From: an uncultured Fretibacterium sp.
GTDB lineage: Bacteria > Synergistota > Synergistia > Synergistales > Aminobacteriaceae
Length of the DNA stretch: 64,000 nucleotides
Direction: 5' to 3'
NCBI GenBank assembly: GCA_937915755.1
Contig: CALGGR010000221.1
Location: 1 to 64,000, forward strand
This document shows positions 53,278 through 61,414 of the stretch, in pieces. The notes under the pieces were generated by a model that searched no databases, was not told the DNA's origin, and saw nothing but the letters and a program-made list of their open reading frames with translations. Position 1 is the stretch's first letter, and each line of letters starts with the position of its first letter. Position numbers and translations under genes: made by a program.

Positions 53278-53318
53278 ATTCCCCTGTCAGATTTGGCGGG
53301 GGGACTTTTTTTATTTAT
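53278..53318 (+). terminator. Terminator after rplM-rpsI
   Basis: TTCCCC and GGGGGA arms are followed by CTTTTTTTATTT, about 13 bases after the rpsI stop. Confidence 0.72.
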
Positions 53319-53383
53319 GGACGCGAAGAAAAAGCCGTAAACTTGGCCATGACATCATCGCACTATGTTAGTATTCGGGAGGA

Positions 53384-53674
53384 TTAGACTTTCTCCTCTT
53401 TGCGGAATGCTTTCATGACGAGAGATATTCCCTCAGCAAACGCACCGAAAAGTGCCTTTATCCCCGCCACAATCTGAGGCAAGGCAAGCAAAGTAACTGC
53501 TGCCATCAACAGCCATAAATTCCAATCATGCAGAAATCCCACATCACGCTTCAGGTGTTCTATGTCATTCTTCATCACCCTGACTTCCTGCTTAATTTCC
53601 GAGAGCTGTTTCTCTGTCTTCACAAAATGTTCATTCAGCAAAAACTCAATCCTCGAAATATCTTCGCCCGCCAT
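53384..53674 (-). CDS. Small coiled-coil membrane protein (XhlA-like)
   Basis: A 96-residue protein. Residues 5-45 form a heptad-like coiled coil (RIEFLLNEHFVKTEKQLSEI and on), then a hydrophobic segment about residues 51-75 and a short basic end. The layout of coiled coil plus C-terminal membrane helix resembles small haemolysin XhlA-type or holin-like proteins. The exact role is unknown. GGAGGGA precedes the ATG. It stands alone between convergent and divergent genes. Confidence 0.66.
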   Translation of the reverse strand: MAGEDISRIEFLLNEHFVKTEKQLSEIKQEVRVMKNDIEHLKRDVGFLHDWNLWLLMAAVTLLALPQIVAGIKALFGAFAEGISLVMKAFRKEEKV

Positions 53675-53791
53675 AATATAATCCCTCCATTTTCGTAATT
53701 TTCATAATTATATCAACCCACCGCGAAATACACCTGTGCTAATATAATCTCACGCACAAATTTCAAACAAGGAGGAATATTTACGCACAAA

Positions 53792-54676
53792 ATGAAGAAT
53801 GCAGTCAGAAAGTTTTTCACGCTCGCTTACGCCCTGATAACGTCAGAATGGAAGGCCGTCGCAGTAATCATAATAGCCAGCCTTCTGCAAGCCTTTGCCG
53901 TAAATTACTTCACGCTTCACTACAAGTTCCCGGACTTGGGCGTCTCTGGTATAGCAGTCCTCACTAATTACGCTTTCGGAATTTCCCCGAACTGGGTAAT
54001 ACTCACCGGCAATATCATCCTTTTGATGTGGGCATGGAGGGATCTCAACCTTCATTTCCTAGCGCTTACCATCATAGCAATACTCACATTCTCGGCGGGG
54101 CTGTCAATTTTCGCGCTATACCCTCTGCCGCTTCCTGATGACAAGTTCATGGCCACTGTCATAATCGGACTGCTAAAAGGCTTAGGAGGAGGAATGATGT
54201 TCAACGCTGGAGGTTCAAGCGGAGGGACTGACATTGTTGCTGCGGCTATGCGCAGGCGCTACGGAATTGAGGTCGGAAGGTTCTCTATTTTCATCAACAT
54301 GTTTATTCTCGCACTCTCAGTCGGAGTCGTTGGGCTTGAATCCGTCGTTTATGGAGCTGTCGGCCTATACGTTGACGGTGTAACTATGGACAACGTTACA
54401 CGCAGCTTCGACAGGCGGAAGCAGGCAATAATCATAACCAACAAGCCCGATGAGGTCAGCCACTTCATCAACGAGCATGGAAGGGGAGTAACTCGTCTTG
54501 AAGGCCGCGGAGGTTACACGGGTCAGCCCCGCCCGGTATTGATTACGCTTCTTGACCCCCGTCAGGTCGTATTGCTGAAACGTTTTCTGAAGGAGCATGA
54601 CGAACGCGCATTCGTCTCGATATGTGATGCCGCTGAAGTATTGGGACAGGGCTTCAAGAGTTGGAGGTCGCTATGA
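53792..54676 (+). CDS. YitT family membrane protein
   Basis: A 294-residue protein of the YitT/DUF161 family: five or six N-terminal membrane helices with GVSGIAVLTNYAFG, the GGMMFNAGGSSGGTDIVAAAMRRRYG motif near 130-155, then a C-terminal DUF2179 cytoplasmic domain with ITNKPDEVSHFINEHGRGVTRLEGRGGYT. The function is unknown; a ligand-sensing transporter is suspected. The next gene starts on the ATGA of its stop. Confidence 0.9.
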   Translation: MKNAVRKFFTLAYALITSEWKAVAVIIIASLLQAFAVNYFTLHYKFPDLGVSGIAVLTNYAFGISPNWVILTGNIILLMWAWRDLNLHFLALTIIAILTFSAGLSIFALYPLPLPDDKFMATVIIGLLKGLGGGMMFNAGGSSGGTDIVAAAMRRRYGIEVGRFSIFINMFILALSVGVVGLESVVYGAVGLYVDGVTMDNVTRSFDRRKQAIIITNKPDEVSHFINEHGRGVTRLEGRGGYTGQPRPVLITLLDPRQVVLLKRFLKEHDERAFVSICDAAEVLGQGFKSWRSL

Positions 54677-56142
54677 GTGATTTCAGCATTGGGAATCTTT
54701 TGGACGAGGACAAGAGGGCATCGTTGCAGACGTTTTCGGGGAACTTGCCGCTCGATTCGCCGCGCTCAAAGAAGAATGTAGTCTCACGTGTCGCGTATCT
54801 CATTGGTGTTGACGCTAGGCATTTCGGGCTTGATCAGGGCGAGAACATGAACCCCCAGTTCTACCGCTCCGTCTACGATGAGATGAACGCCGACAAAGAA
54901 GCTCGGATAGTCCGCAGTCTTTGCCGATTGAGGACGAAACTTCAGCGGAACTTCAGGGCAATCTGCACGGAAATGAACTCCGATGTCAAAAACATTGACT
55001 CCATGCCTGACCTGATCCCGCCGGATATATTGCAGTCATTGGAGGAGGACGGTATACAGTTCGTCAGGCCGAGAAGGAAGACGGAGGATTATGTTGTTGA
55101 CGTTCATAACTACCTGCTTCCTCATGTTCCAAACTGCCAGAAATTCATTCCCGCGTGGGTGAAGTGGGCATACATTCGTAACCTCTTCTTCATCAACAAA
55201 GGCAACACCGTCGACGGCAACAAGGAGGCAGCAAAGCTATACTACGAATACCGGGACCTGTTCCCATATCAGGCATACATAAACTGGTCGCCGGACATGA
55301 GGGACGGGAATATTCTCCGGGACGACGCGAAATTTCTCCCGATACTATACGAGCGTAACAGGGATAAATTCTACGACATGAGCAAGGTTACTGACGCTGG
55401 AGACGCTGCGATTGATGACCCGTCGGAATTTTTCGGGAACGCTCAAAGAGTCCTGATTGCCATAGACTGCGAGAACGCTGACCCCTGCAAGGTAATCGGA
55501 ATCATGAAGGAGCTTGAACGCCGCAACATGGCCGGGAAAATTGCGAAGGTCATTCTTGTTGACGACACTCACACTTCATCACAGTGGCGGGCATTAAGGA
55601 GGAACGAGAATCTTCCGCTCGAATACTACATGACTGACAGGGTTAAGGACGACAAATCGGCTGTTGACGTTGCGTTGACGATAAAGTTCTACCGCGAGAT
55701 TGCACAGAGCAAAGCAGAGGGTTATCCCATAGACTCAGCGATCATTGTGTCGAGCGACTGTGATTTCTGGCCGCTGATTGAGCTTACGCCGGAGGTTAAG
55801 TTCCTCGTGATGCTTGAATACGACAACTGCTCACAGTCATATTACCAGCGTTTGCAGAATAACGATGTGCCGTTCCTGTATATAGATGAATATTTCGGGG
55901 CGGGGAACCTTGAGATGAAGACAGAGATTGTTCTTCAGGAGACGATACGGGAGATTGAGGAGGGATATTTGAGCAAGATAAACGTATTCTCGATGATAAA
56001 TCACGCATTGACGAAGCTCGAACTAAAGATGAACGAGACCGAGACGGCAAACTTCTTCGAGAAATATATAACGCCGATGAGCATAACATTCGCAAAGAAC
56101 GGAAGCGCGGTGTTACAGAACAAGACGACGTTGAAGGATTGA
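54673..56142 (+). CDS. NYN (PIN-like) domain protein, putative ribonuclease
   Basis: A 489-residue protein. The part around residues 258-415 has the NYN pattern of acidic residues: LIAIDCENADP, a VDDTHTSSQW strand, KDDKSAVDVALTI and VSSDCDFWPLIE, which would hold the metal site of a PIN-like nuclease. The first 250 residues are helical and unrecognised, and the end is helical and charged. The ATG at 54673 has GGAGG five bases upstream and overlaps the YitT stop, so translation is coupled. An RNase function is inferred from the motifs only. Confidence 0.75.
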   Translation: MSDFSIGNLLDEDKRASLQTFSGNLPLDSPRSKKNVVSRVAYLIGVDARHFGLDQGENMNPQFYRSVYDEMNADKEARIVRSLCRLRTKLQRNFRAICTEMNSDVKNIDSMPDLIPPDILQSLEEDGIQFVRPRRKTEDYVVDVHNYLLPHVPNCQKFIPAWVKWAYIRNLFFINKGNTVDGNKEAAKLYYEYRDLFPYQAYINWSPDMRDGNILRDDAKFLPILYERNRDKFYDMSKVTDAGDAAIDDPSEFFGNAQRVLIAIDCENADPCKVIGIMKELERRNMAGKIAKVILVDDTHTSSQWRALRRNENLPLEYYMTDRVKDDKSAVDVALTIKFYREIAQSKAEGYPIDSAIIVSSDCDFWPLIELTPEVKFLVMLEYDNCSQSYYQRLQNNDVPFLYIDEYFGAGNLEMKTEIVLQETIREIEEGYLSKINVFSMINHALTKLELKMNETETANFFEKYITPMSITFAKNGSAVLQNKTTLKD

Positions 56143-56153
56143 ACGAGCAAACA

Positions 56154-56190
56154 AAAATCCCCTCTGTGAGAGAGCAGGGGGGATTACTTT
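56154..56190. terminator. Terminator between convergent genes
   Basis: TCCCCTCTG pairs with CAGGGGGGA across TGAGAGAG, between the NYN gene and the leftward exported-protein gene. The flanking AAAAAT and TTACTTTC give weak T runs in each direction. Confidence 0.62.
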
Positions 56191-56759
56191 CTCGTCGCGC
56201 TGCATGTAACATCAAACGTGTATTTCTCGTCGGGGTAAGTCTCGTCAACAATATAACCTTCCCAGCGGATCAGTGCGTTCTTTCCGGGCATGAATGAGAG
56301 AGTGATCTTGTCCTCGCCGTCAATAAACTCCGTGCTGAAGCTCCACGAGTTTCCGCCCTCCTTCTTCATTTCGTAGGGGACGGCATATTCCCAGCTTCTC
56401 TCGCATATTATCTCGTTGCGAATGTCAGTGATTACCCCCGTGAAAATGACATCAGCCCTTCCTGAACCCTCACTATCGGAATACTTCACGCTCTCAATCG
56501 TCAGCGTAACGTCGTCGGCATTAAGTGAGACATCAACGCCGGGCTGACGGGGATCTGTTCCTGTTCCGTTTCCTGAACCTTTCCAAACGCCTATGAGCGA
56601 GTTGAGATTGTGGGTCTTCTGCTGAGACTGTGGGGCTGATGCGGGCGCGGAAGACTTGGAGGCTTTGCGCTTCTTCTTGGCGGCCTCTGACTGACTGAAC
56701 GGTGCGAGAACAACCGTGAGGATAACGGCTAGGGCGATAATTTTTACTGAACACTTCAT
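56184..56759 (-). CDS. Exported small protein of unknown function
   Basis: A 191-residue protein with a signal peptide (MKCSVKIIALAVILTVVLAPFSQSEA), a Lys/Ser/Ala-rich linker of about 25 residues, and a beta-rich domain beginning near residue 55 with LIGVWKGSGNGTG, which resembles the start of lipocalin-like or avidin-like small barrels (GxW). It has AGAAGATG-like weak ribosome-binding text before the ATG. No family is named with confidence. Confidence 0.7.
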   Translation of the reverse strand: MKCSVKIIALAVILTVVLAPFSQSEAAKKKRKASKSSAPASAPQSQQKTHNLNSLIGVWKGSGNGTGTDPRQPGVDVSLNADDVTLTIESVKYSDSEGSGRADVIFTGVITDIRNEIICERSWEYAVPYEMKKEGGNSWSFSTEFIDGEDKITLSFMPGKNALIRWEGYIVDETYPDEKYTFDVTCSATRK

Positions 56760-56835
56760 AATGTCATCTTCTTTCGACGGGATAAAGTAATTCTAACATA
56801 CACTGCTATAATTGTCGGCACAAGGAGGAAGGAAA

Positions 56836-57396
56836 ATGTCGAAAATTTTGGTTGTCTCAGGACACACGGACTTGAAAGGAAATTCGTTCGCCAACAAAAT
56901 CATACTCTCACGCCTCGAGGAAATCATGCCAGAAGCTGAGTACGTCTACCTCGACTCGGAGTACCCTGACTGGAAATTTGACGTTGAGCGCGAACAGAAC
57001 AGGCTCAGGAACGCCGATGTGATAGTGATGCAGTTCCCGTTCTTCTGGTACGGTGTGCCGTCGTTGATGCACAAGTGGATGGAGGAAGTATTCGTTCACG
57101 GGTTCTCACACGGCTCAAAGGGAAAAGCTCTCGTCGGGAAGAAGTTATTGATCTCGTTCACGTCAGGTGCGCCGGAAGAAATGTATCAGGCCGGAGGAGT
57201 GCAGGGCTATCCCGTCGATGACTTCCTGATCCCGCTGAAGCAGTTTGCGGCGGCTTGCGGAATGGTCTGGGCTGGGTATGTCTACAGCGGAGGGCTGTCA
57301 TACGCGAGCAGGCATGATGATGAGAAGCTTAGGCAGATGAAGGAGAAGGCTCTTTTACACGCTGAAAGAGTAGCCGAGAAAGTTAAATCGCTATAA
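56836..57396 (+). CDS. NAD(P)H-dependent oxidoreductase (flavodoxin-like fold)
   Basis: A 186-residue quinone reductase of the KefF/YwrO/MdaB type (PF02525). Motifs are ILVVSGHTDLKGNSFAN at the FMN phosphate loop, DVIVMQFPFFWYGVPSLMHKWMEEVF near 57-80, and GKKLLISFTSGAPEEMY. It reduces quinones with NAD(P)H. The ATG at 56836 has AAGGAGG upstream. Converges with the aerolysin-like gene across a terminator. Confidence 0.88.
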   Translation: MSKILVVSGHTDLKGNSFANKIILSRLEEIMPEAEYVYLDSEYPDWKFDVEREQNRLRNADVIVMQFPFFWYGVPSLMHKWMEEVFVHGFSHGSKGKALVGKKLLISFTSGAPEEMYQAGGVQGYPVDDFLIPLKQFAAACGMVWAGYVYSGGLSYASRHDDEKLRQMKEKALLHAERVAEKVKSL

Positions 57397-57418
57397 GAAC
57401 AGAAGGAAGTACCAACAA

Positions 57419-57456
57419 AAAATCCCCGCAGCCTCTCACGACTACGGGGAATTTTC
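57419..57456. terminator. Terminator between convergent genes
   Basis: TCCCCG and CGGGGA arms, with inner AG/CT pairs. On the minus strand the stem is followed by six T residues, ending the aerolysin-like gene; on the plus strand it is followed by ATTTTC. Confidence 0.72.
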
Positions 57457-57469
57457 ACCTTCCGAAAGG

Positions 57470-60232
57470 TTAGCGCGTTCTTCTCTTGAAGATTATTGCC
57501 GACAGCATCAATCCCAGTCCCAACACCGAGAATCCGCCGTTACAGCCGCTGTTCGTTTTGTTGAAAACATAGCTTGACTCGTCCTGCTGTTGGTCGTCCT
57601 GTTTCTGGTCGTCCTGCTGAGAGTCGTCCGTATTTGACTCATCTTGCTTCTGCTCGTTCTGCTTCTGGTCGTCTTGCTGCTGATTGTCCTGCTGCTGGTC
57701 GTCCTGTTTCTGTTCTCCAGCGATAGTCGAGATTACGCAGACGGGGGATGAATCGGTGTGGTTCTCGTCGCCCTGAACCTTGCACCAGACGTAATACGTC
57801 CCCGCTCCCGTGGCCGTCGGGATAGCGGTGCTGTACTCGACCGGAGGCGTCACATCGTCCGAAGCAAGGCCGTACAGAATCCGGACTCCGCCCTCATAAC
57901 GCGCGTCGTCGTACACCAGCTCCGGCGTACTGGCGTTATAGTAGGTGTTCGCCGTGGGAGCATGCAGAAGCCGAGCCGGGGCCTTCTCATTGACCCAGAC
58001 CGCCAGCCATTCGGAAGCAACCGTGTCGCTCCCGGCCTCCGCGCTCGCGGCCTTCTGACTCCTGAGCCGCACATGGTAAACGCCGGGGTTGTCGAAGGAC
58101 ACCGTGCCGTCCCCGGCAAGCGTTATGCCCTTGCCCGTCTCATGCGCCTCCCATGTGTACTGGACGGCCGTCTCCTGTCCGTTGCCGGTGTGGGTCTCCA
58201 CCTGGAACTTGCCCTCGCCCTCGATGTTCTCGCTGATGTTCGCTCCGCCCAGGAAACGCCCGGTGATGACAAACTGCGTGTCTCCGTCCGCGAACTCGGA
58301 GCGGATAATGGGGATGTCCTCCTCAACGTAGTCGTTGCCCGTCACTATGGCGGTGATGGCCTTCCAGGCGGAATAGACCGTTTTGTCGGCCGTGTTGCGC
58401 ACCCGCACATGGAACGTCCCCGGCTTGGTGAATGACACCGTTCCGTCAGACGTCATGGTGATGCCCTTCATCTCCCGCTTCTCCCAGGAATAGGGAGCGT
58501 CCACCTCGATATCGTCGGCGTTGTAGGCGTGGACCTCCAGCTTACCGTCGGCCTCGATGCTCTCCGGCTCCGAGTTGACGATGCCGTTGTACTCCCCGTC
58601 GATCTGGTATTCCACCTTCTCCCCCGCGACGTCGATCTCCAGCTGGGCGGTGCCGCTGAGGTCGCTGTTTTTGGTGTAAGAGTTGGAGCCGAGGCCGGAG
58701 GGATAGGCGTTCTCATCGATGAAGTACCTCAGGAAGCACTTTCCCGGCCTCATCGCCGTGTACTTCGAGTATCCTGCGGAGGTCTTCTCCAGGACGACGG
58801 GGGCCGAGTCCCCGGTCAGCTCCGTCTCGCCGTCCTCGCCCACGACGATCCAGTGGCCGTAGCTCGAGTCGAAGCCGTAGTACGCCGCGTCCCTGTCGTT
58901 GCAGCCCTCGAGGGGCAGGTAGTTGGTGTAGGAATAATCGCCCACGCTCATGGTTGCCACGTTGTCCTTGATAAATTTGACGTTGGGCGTTCCAAGCCGG
59001 ACATAGGCCAGCGGATAGAGCGGCGCGATGCCGGAGACCTCGCTGTAAACGGTGCGGTTCGTGTATTCCATCGTCGCCCCGGTGGAGGACATGGGGACGT
59101 GAGAAGCGATCTTCTCAATGGCGTCCTTGTAGTCCTTGTCCGCGAGAACAGTTCGCCAGTTGATCCCCGCCTTATCATAATCGACGTCAACCAGCGCGCG
59201 CTGTCTGAGGTCCTCCCTCGCGTTGGGGAACGATATGCTGAGGATACCACCGGCGCTGACACCTTCACAATAATAATCAATCTCGACCTTGTACGAGAGA
59301 AAGACGGGGCAGTTGTATTTCGTGGTGATGGTGGTGTCGGCCTCGCCCTGCTTCATCATCGCGGTGGTGTAGGGCGGGAGCGTGACGCTGATGGTGTTGC
59401 TGATGGTCTTGCTGTCCGTCTTTGTATCCGTTTTCGACCAGCCGTCCGAGATGGTCTGATTGGCCGAGAAGGAGACCTCGCCGGCGACCTGGAAGATTCC
59501 CGCGGTGAACCCGGCCCCGACCTTTATCCCCTCCTGGAAGCCGTAGGAGAAGGAATGGTTGATCGTGCTGGCGAGGCTCGCGGTGATGGTCTTGGAGACG
59601 TTCTGGGTCAGGGTCGCGGCGGTGCCGGTGTCGTTCTTCGCGGATGACGAGGGCTCCTCGCCCTTCGACGTGTCGTTTTCGCTGATCGTCGAGACGTAGT
59701 GGTTCTTGTTCCCCGGCAGGAGCACGCCGACCTTGAAGCCCGAAAAGCGCATTCTAATGTTAAGTTGCTCCCCAAGGTTCCGGACATGCAGGGACGTTTC
59801 TACATATCCACTGTTGTCCCACTGCGGGGCCGTGTATGCGTAATAGTAGCGTGTCTCCTCCCAGCCTGACCCGTACCCCTTCCGGGCGGTTTCCTTCGCA
59901 TCGTCCAGCAGATTATTCAACCTGACGCCGGGACCGAAAAACGGTATGTTCACTGTCTTCCCCACGCCCACGGCCGCCAGCATCCACAGCTCGCCCAGAG
60001 AGCGGCCGCCCAGGGAGCTGTGCTTCGCGTTGAACACGTCCTCGTAGAACTTTTTGCTGCTGTCGAAGTTCTGCGAGTTGACGTTGTAGTAGGTGACGCC
60101 GTCGATGGTGTAGGTGTCGTCGATGGCGAGCGGAGTCTTCTCCGCCGCGAGTGCTGTTCCTGCGAATCCTGTCAGCAATATTCCGGCCGACAGTGCAAGA
60201 ACGAGAAGACCTGAGACAATTTTTGACTTCAT
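57470..60232 (-). CDS. Surface-anchored aerolysin-like protein with Ig-like repeats and Synergist-CTERM signal
   Basis: A 920-residue exported protein. The signal peptide is residues 1-30 (ALAA end). Residues about 200-320 have the Ser/Thr-alternating strands, the SFSYGFQEGIKVGAGFTAGI stretch and VTLPPYTTAMMKQGEAD, the pattern of aerolysin/ETX-MTX2 beta-pore-forming proteins. Two related Ig-like units of about 85 residues and a third beta domain ending TYYVWCKVQGDENHTDSSPV follow, then a Gln/Asp/Lys-rich spacer of about 45 residues. The end NSGCNGGFSVLGLGLMLSAIIFKRRTR fits Synergist-CTERM. The ATG at 60232 has AGGAGG upstream. The middle is GC-richer than the neighbours (57-70% in two 60-base lines I counted, against 50%), which suggests transfer. 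Pore formation is inferred. Confidence 0.75.
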   Translation of the reverse strand: MKSKIVSGLLVLALSAGILLTGFAGTALAAEKTPLAIDDTYTIDGVTYYNVNSQNFDSSKKFYEDVFNAKHSSLGGRSLGELWMLAAVGVGKTVNIPFFGPGVRLNNLLDDAKETARKGYGSGWEETRYYYAYTAPQWDNSGYVETSLHVRNLGEQLNIRMRFSGFKVGVLLPGNKNHYVSTISENDTSKGEEPSSSAKNDTGTAATLTQNVSKTITASLASTINHSFSYGFQEGIKVGAGFTAGIFQVAGEVSFSANQTISDGWSKTDTKTDSKTISNTISVTLPPYTTAMMKQGEADTTITTKYNCPVFLSYKVEIDYYCEGVSAGGILSISFPNAREDLRQRALVDVDYDKAGINWRTVLADKDYKDAIEKIASHVPMSSTGATMEYTNRTVYSEVSGIAPLYPLAYVRLGTPNVKFIKDNVATMSVGDYSYTNYLPLEGCNDRDAAYYGFDSSYGHWIVVGEDGETELTGDSAPVVLEKTSAGYSKYTAMRPGKCFLRYFIDENAYPSGLGSNSYTKNSDLSGTAQLEIDVAGEKVEYQIDGEYNGIVNSEPESIEADGKLEVHAYNADDIEVDAPYSWEKREMKGITMTSDGTVSFTKPGTFHVRVRNTADKTVYSAWKAITAIVTGNDYVEEDIPIIRSEFADGDTQFVITGRFLGGANISENIEGEGKFQVETHTGNGQETAVQYTWEAHETGKGITLAGDGTVSFDNPGVYHVRLRSQKAASAEAGSDTVASEWLAVWVNEKAPARLLHAPTANTYYNASTPELVYDDARYEGGVRILYGLASDDVTPPVEYSTAIPTATGAGTYYVWCKVQGDENHTDSSPVCVISTIAGEQKQDDQQQDNQQQDDQKQNEQKQDESNTDDSQQDDQKQDDQQQDESSYVFNKTNSGCNGGFSVLGLGLMLSAIIFKRRTR

Positions 60233-60421
60233 GATTATCATTCCTCCTGTGAGATTTTGTGATTGGACACGGATAACCGCGCCCGCTGATTTGCGCCTTT
60301 CCGTTCGGGCGTCACCACAAGAGGCCTGTACCGTCATTCCAGAAGCCGATTTTGACCCAGTGCAGGAATGCCGGGAGATTGATTGATGGGCTGACTGATT
60401 TTAGGGAATAGTTATGCCCTC

Positions 60422-60480
<59 letters not shown>

Positions 60481-60550
60481 ATTATGTGCTGATTTGTTCT
60501 CATTTGTCAAGTGCAGTATTGCTAGTTTTTGTGTTGGCATTTTTTCTAAA

Positions 60551-60652
60551 TTATGCTCTTCTATATATTTCGCTGCGATGTCCAATTTTCACGACTAAGA
60601 CAAGTAATTTATCATCTTCTATCCTGCAAATGAGACGGTAATCTCCGACGCG
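60551..60652 (-). pseudogene. Remnant of a RelE/ParE-type toxin (C-terminal 33 residues)
   Basis: On the minus strand this frame reads RVGDYRLICRIEDDKLLVLV followed by VKIGHRSEIYRRA and a stop, which matches the C-terminal half of RelE/ParE toxins (RxGxYR...GHRxxxY). No start or N-terminal half remains. The frame overlaps the end of the antitoxin-like ORF in another frame, as expected if a deletion removed the toxin start. Confidence 0.8.
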
Positions 60653-60873
60653 GTATTAAGTTCATCGAGCTGCCTTTCAACTTCGTCAAGAGAATAGGTT
60701 TTCATCTTGCCTGCATCAATTTCTGAGCATATGTTGAGAGCGTCCATATAGTCCTCCCAGTCATCGAGCGACTGTTCAAGGGCTTCGTGTATAAAAACTT
60801 CTGGAGGCTGATTGTTTGCCATGCTCCAAAACTGAATACGGGAATTTATTTTTTCGTCAAGTGTTACCGTCAT
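60619..60873 (-). CDS. RelB/ParD-type antitoxin-like protein with altered C-terminus
   Basis: An 84-residue ORF. It starts MTVTLDEKINSRIQFWSMAN with an AAAGGA ten bases upstream, then VFIHEALEQSLDDWEDYMDAL and YSLDEVERQLDEL, the pattern of a ribbon-helix-helix antitoxin with its toxin-binding tail. The last 12 residues or so come from a different frame of toxin sequence, so the natural end was lost. It is either a leftover or a solitary antitoxin. It starts divergently from the cdd transcript. Confidence 0.7.
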   Translation of the reverse strand: MTVTLDEKINSRIQFWSMANNQPPEVFIHEALEQSLDDWEDYMDALNICSEIDAGKMKTYSLDEVERQLDELNTASEITVSFAG

Positions 60874-60979
60874 GATGCGCGTCCTTTCTTTGGAGACTTC
60901 CTTACTCAACGAGGGAATTATAACACAGCTTGTGAACGTGTATAATAATCCGCAGAAATCCAGACAAAGGCGGGGTAAA

Positions 60980-61414
60980 ATGTCAAAACACGAATGGCCG
61001 TCATCATCAATCACACCCGAAGAACTCCTCAGAATAGCGCGTGAAGCCGCATCGAACTCCTACGCGCCGTACTCTCATTTTCACGTCGGTGCGGCAATGC
61101 TGCTCTCAAACGGTGAGGTCATAAAGTCCTGCAACGTTGAGAACGCATCATACAGCCTCACGATATGCGCCGAGCGTTCAGGAATCGTATCAATGGTATC
61201 TCAGGGAAAGCGAAATCCCGTAGCGATCGCTGTCGTCGGTTCACACGAAGAATGCAACGATTACATGTCCGTACCCTGTCCGCCCTGCGGAGCTTGCCGT
61301 CAGACCCTCGCGGAGTTTGGACGTGATATTCTCGTCGTTCTTGCCTCAGAGAACGGCGCGGAAGTCTTCGCACTCTCGGAGCTTCTTCCTCATTCGTTCA
61401 CGCTGAAGCCATGA
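60980..61414 (+). CDS. cdd: Cytidine deaminase
   Basis: A 144-residue homotetramer-type cytidine deaminase (normal 130-150). The catalytic motif is ENASYSLTICAERSGI (the CAE of the HAE/CAE box), and CPPCGACRQTLAEF supplies the other two zinc ligands. The substrate-binding YSHFHVGAAM segment is also present. It deaminates cytidine and deoxycytidine in pyrimidine salvage. The ATG at 60980 is chosen for the G-rich site upstream. The era start overlaps its stop by four bases. Confidence 0.95.
   Translation: MSKHEWPSSSITPEELLRIAREAASNSYAPYSHFHVGAAMLLSNGEVIKSCNVENASYSLTICAERSGIVSMVSQGKRNPVAIAVVGSHEECNDYMSVPCPPCGACRQTLAEFGRDILVVLASENGAEVFALSELLPHSFTLKP

Noticed and set aside
58529..59647. 372-residue open frame on the plus strand inside the aerolysin-like gene
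   Set aside because: It is a by-product of the high-GC codons on the other strand; composition is dominated by Val/Asp/Gly/Arg and there is no start signal.
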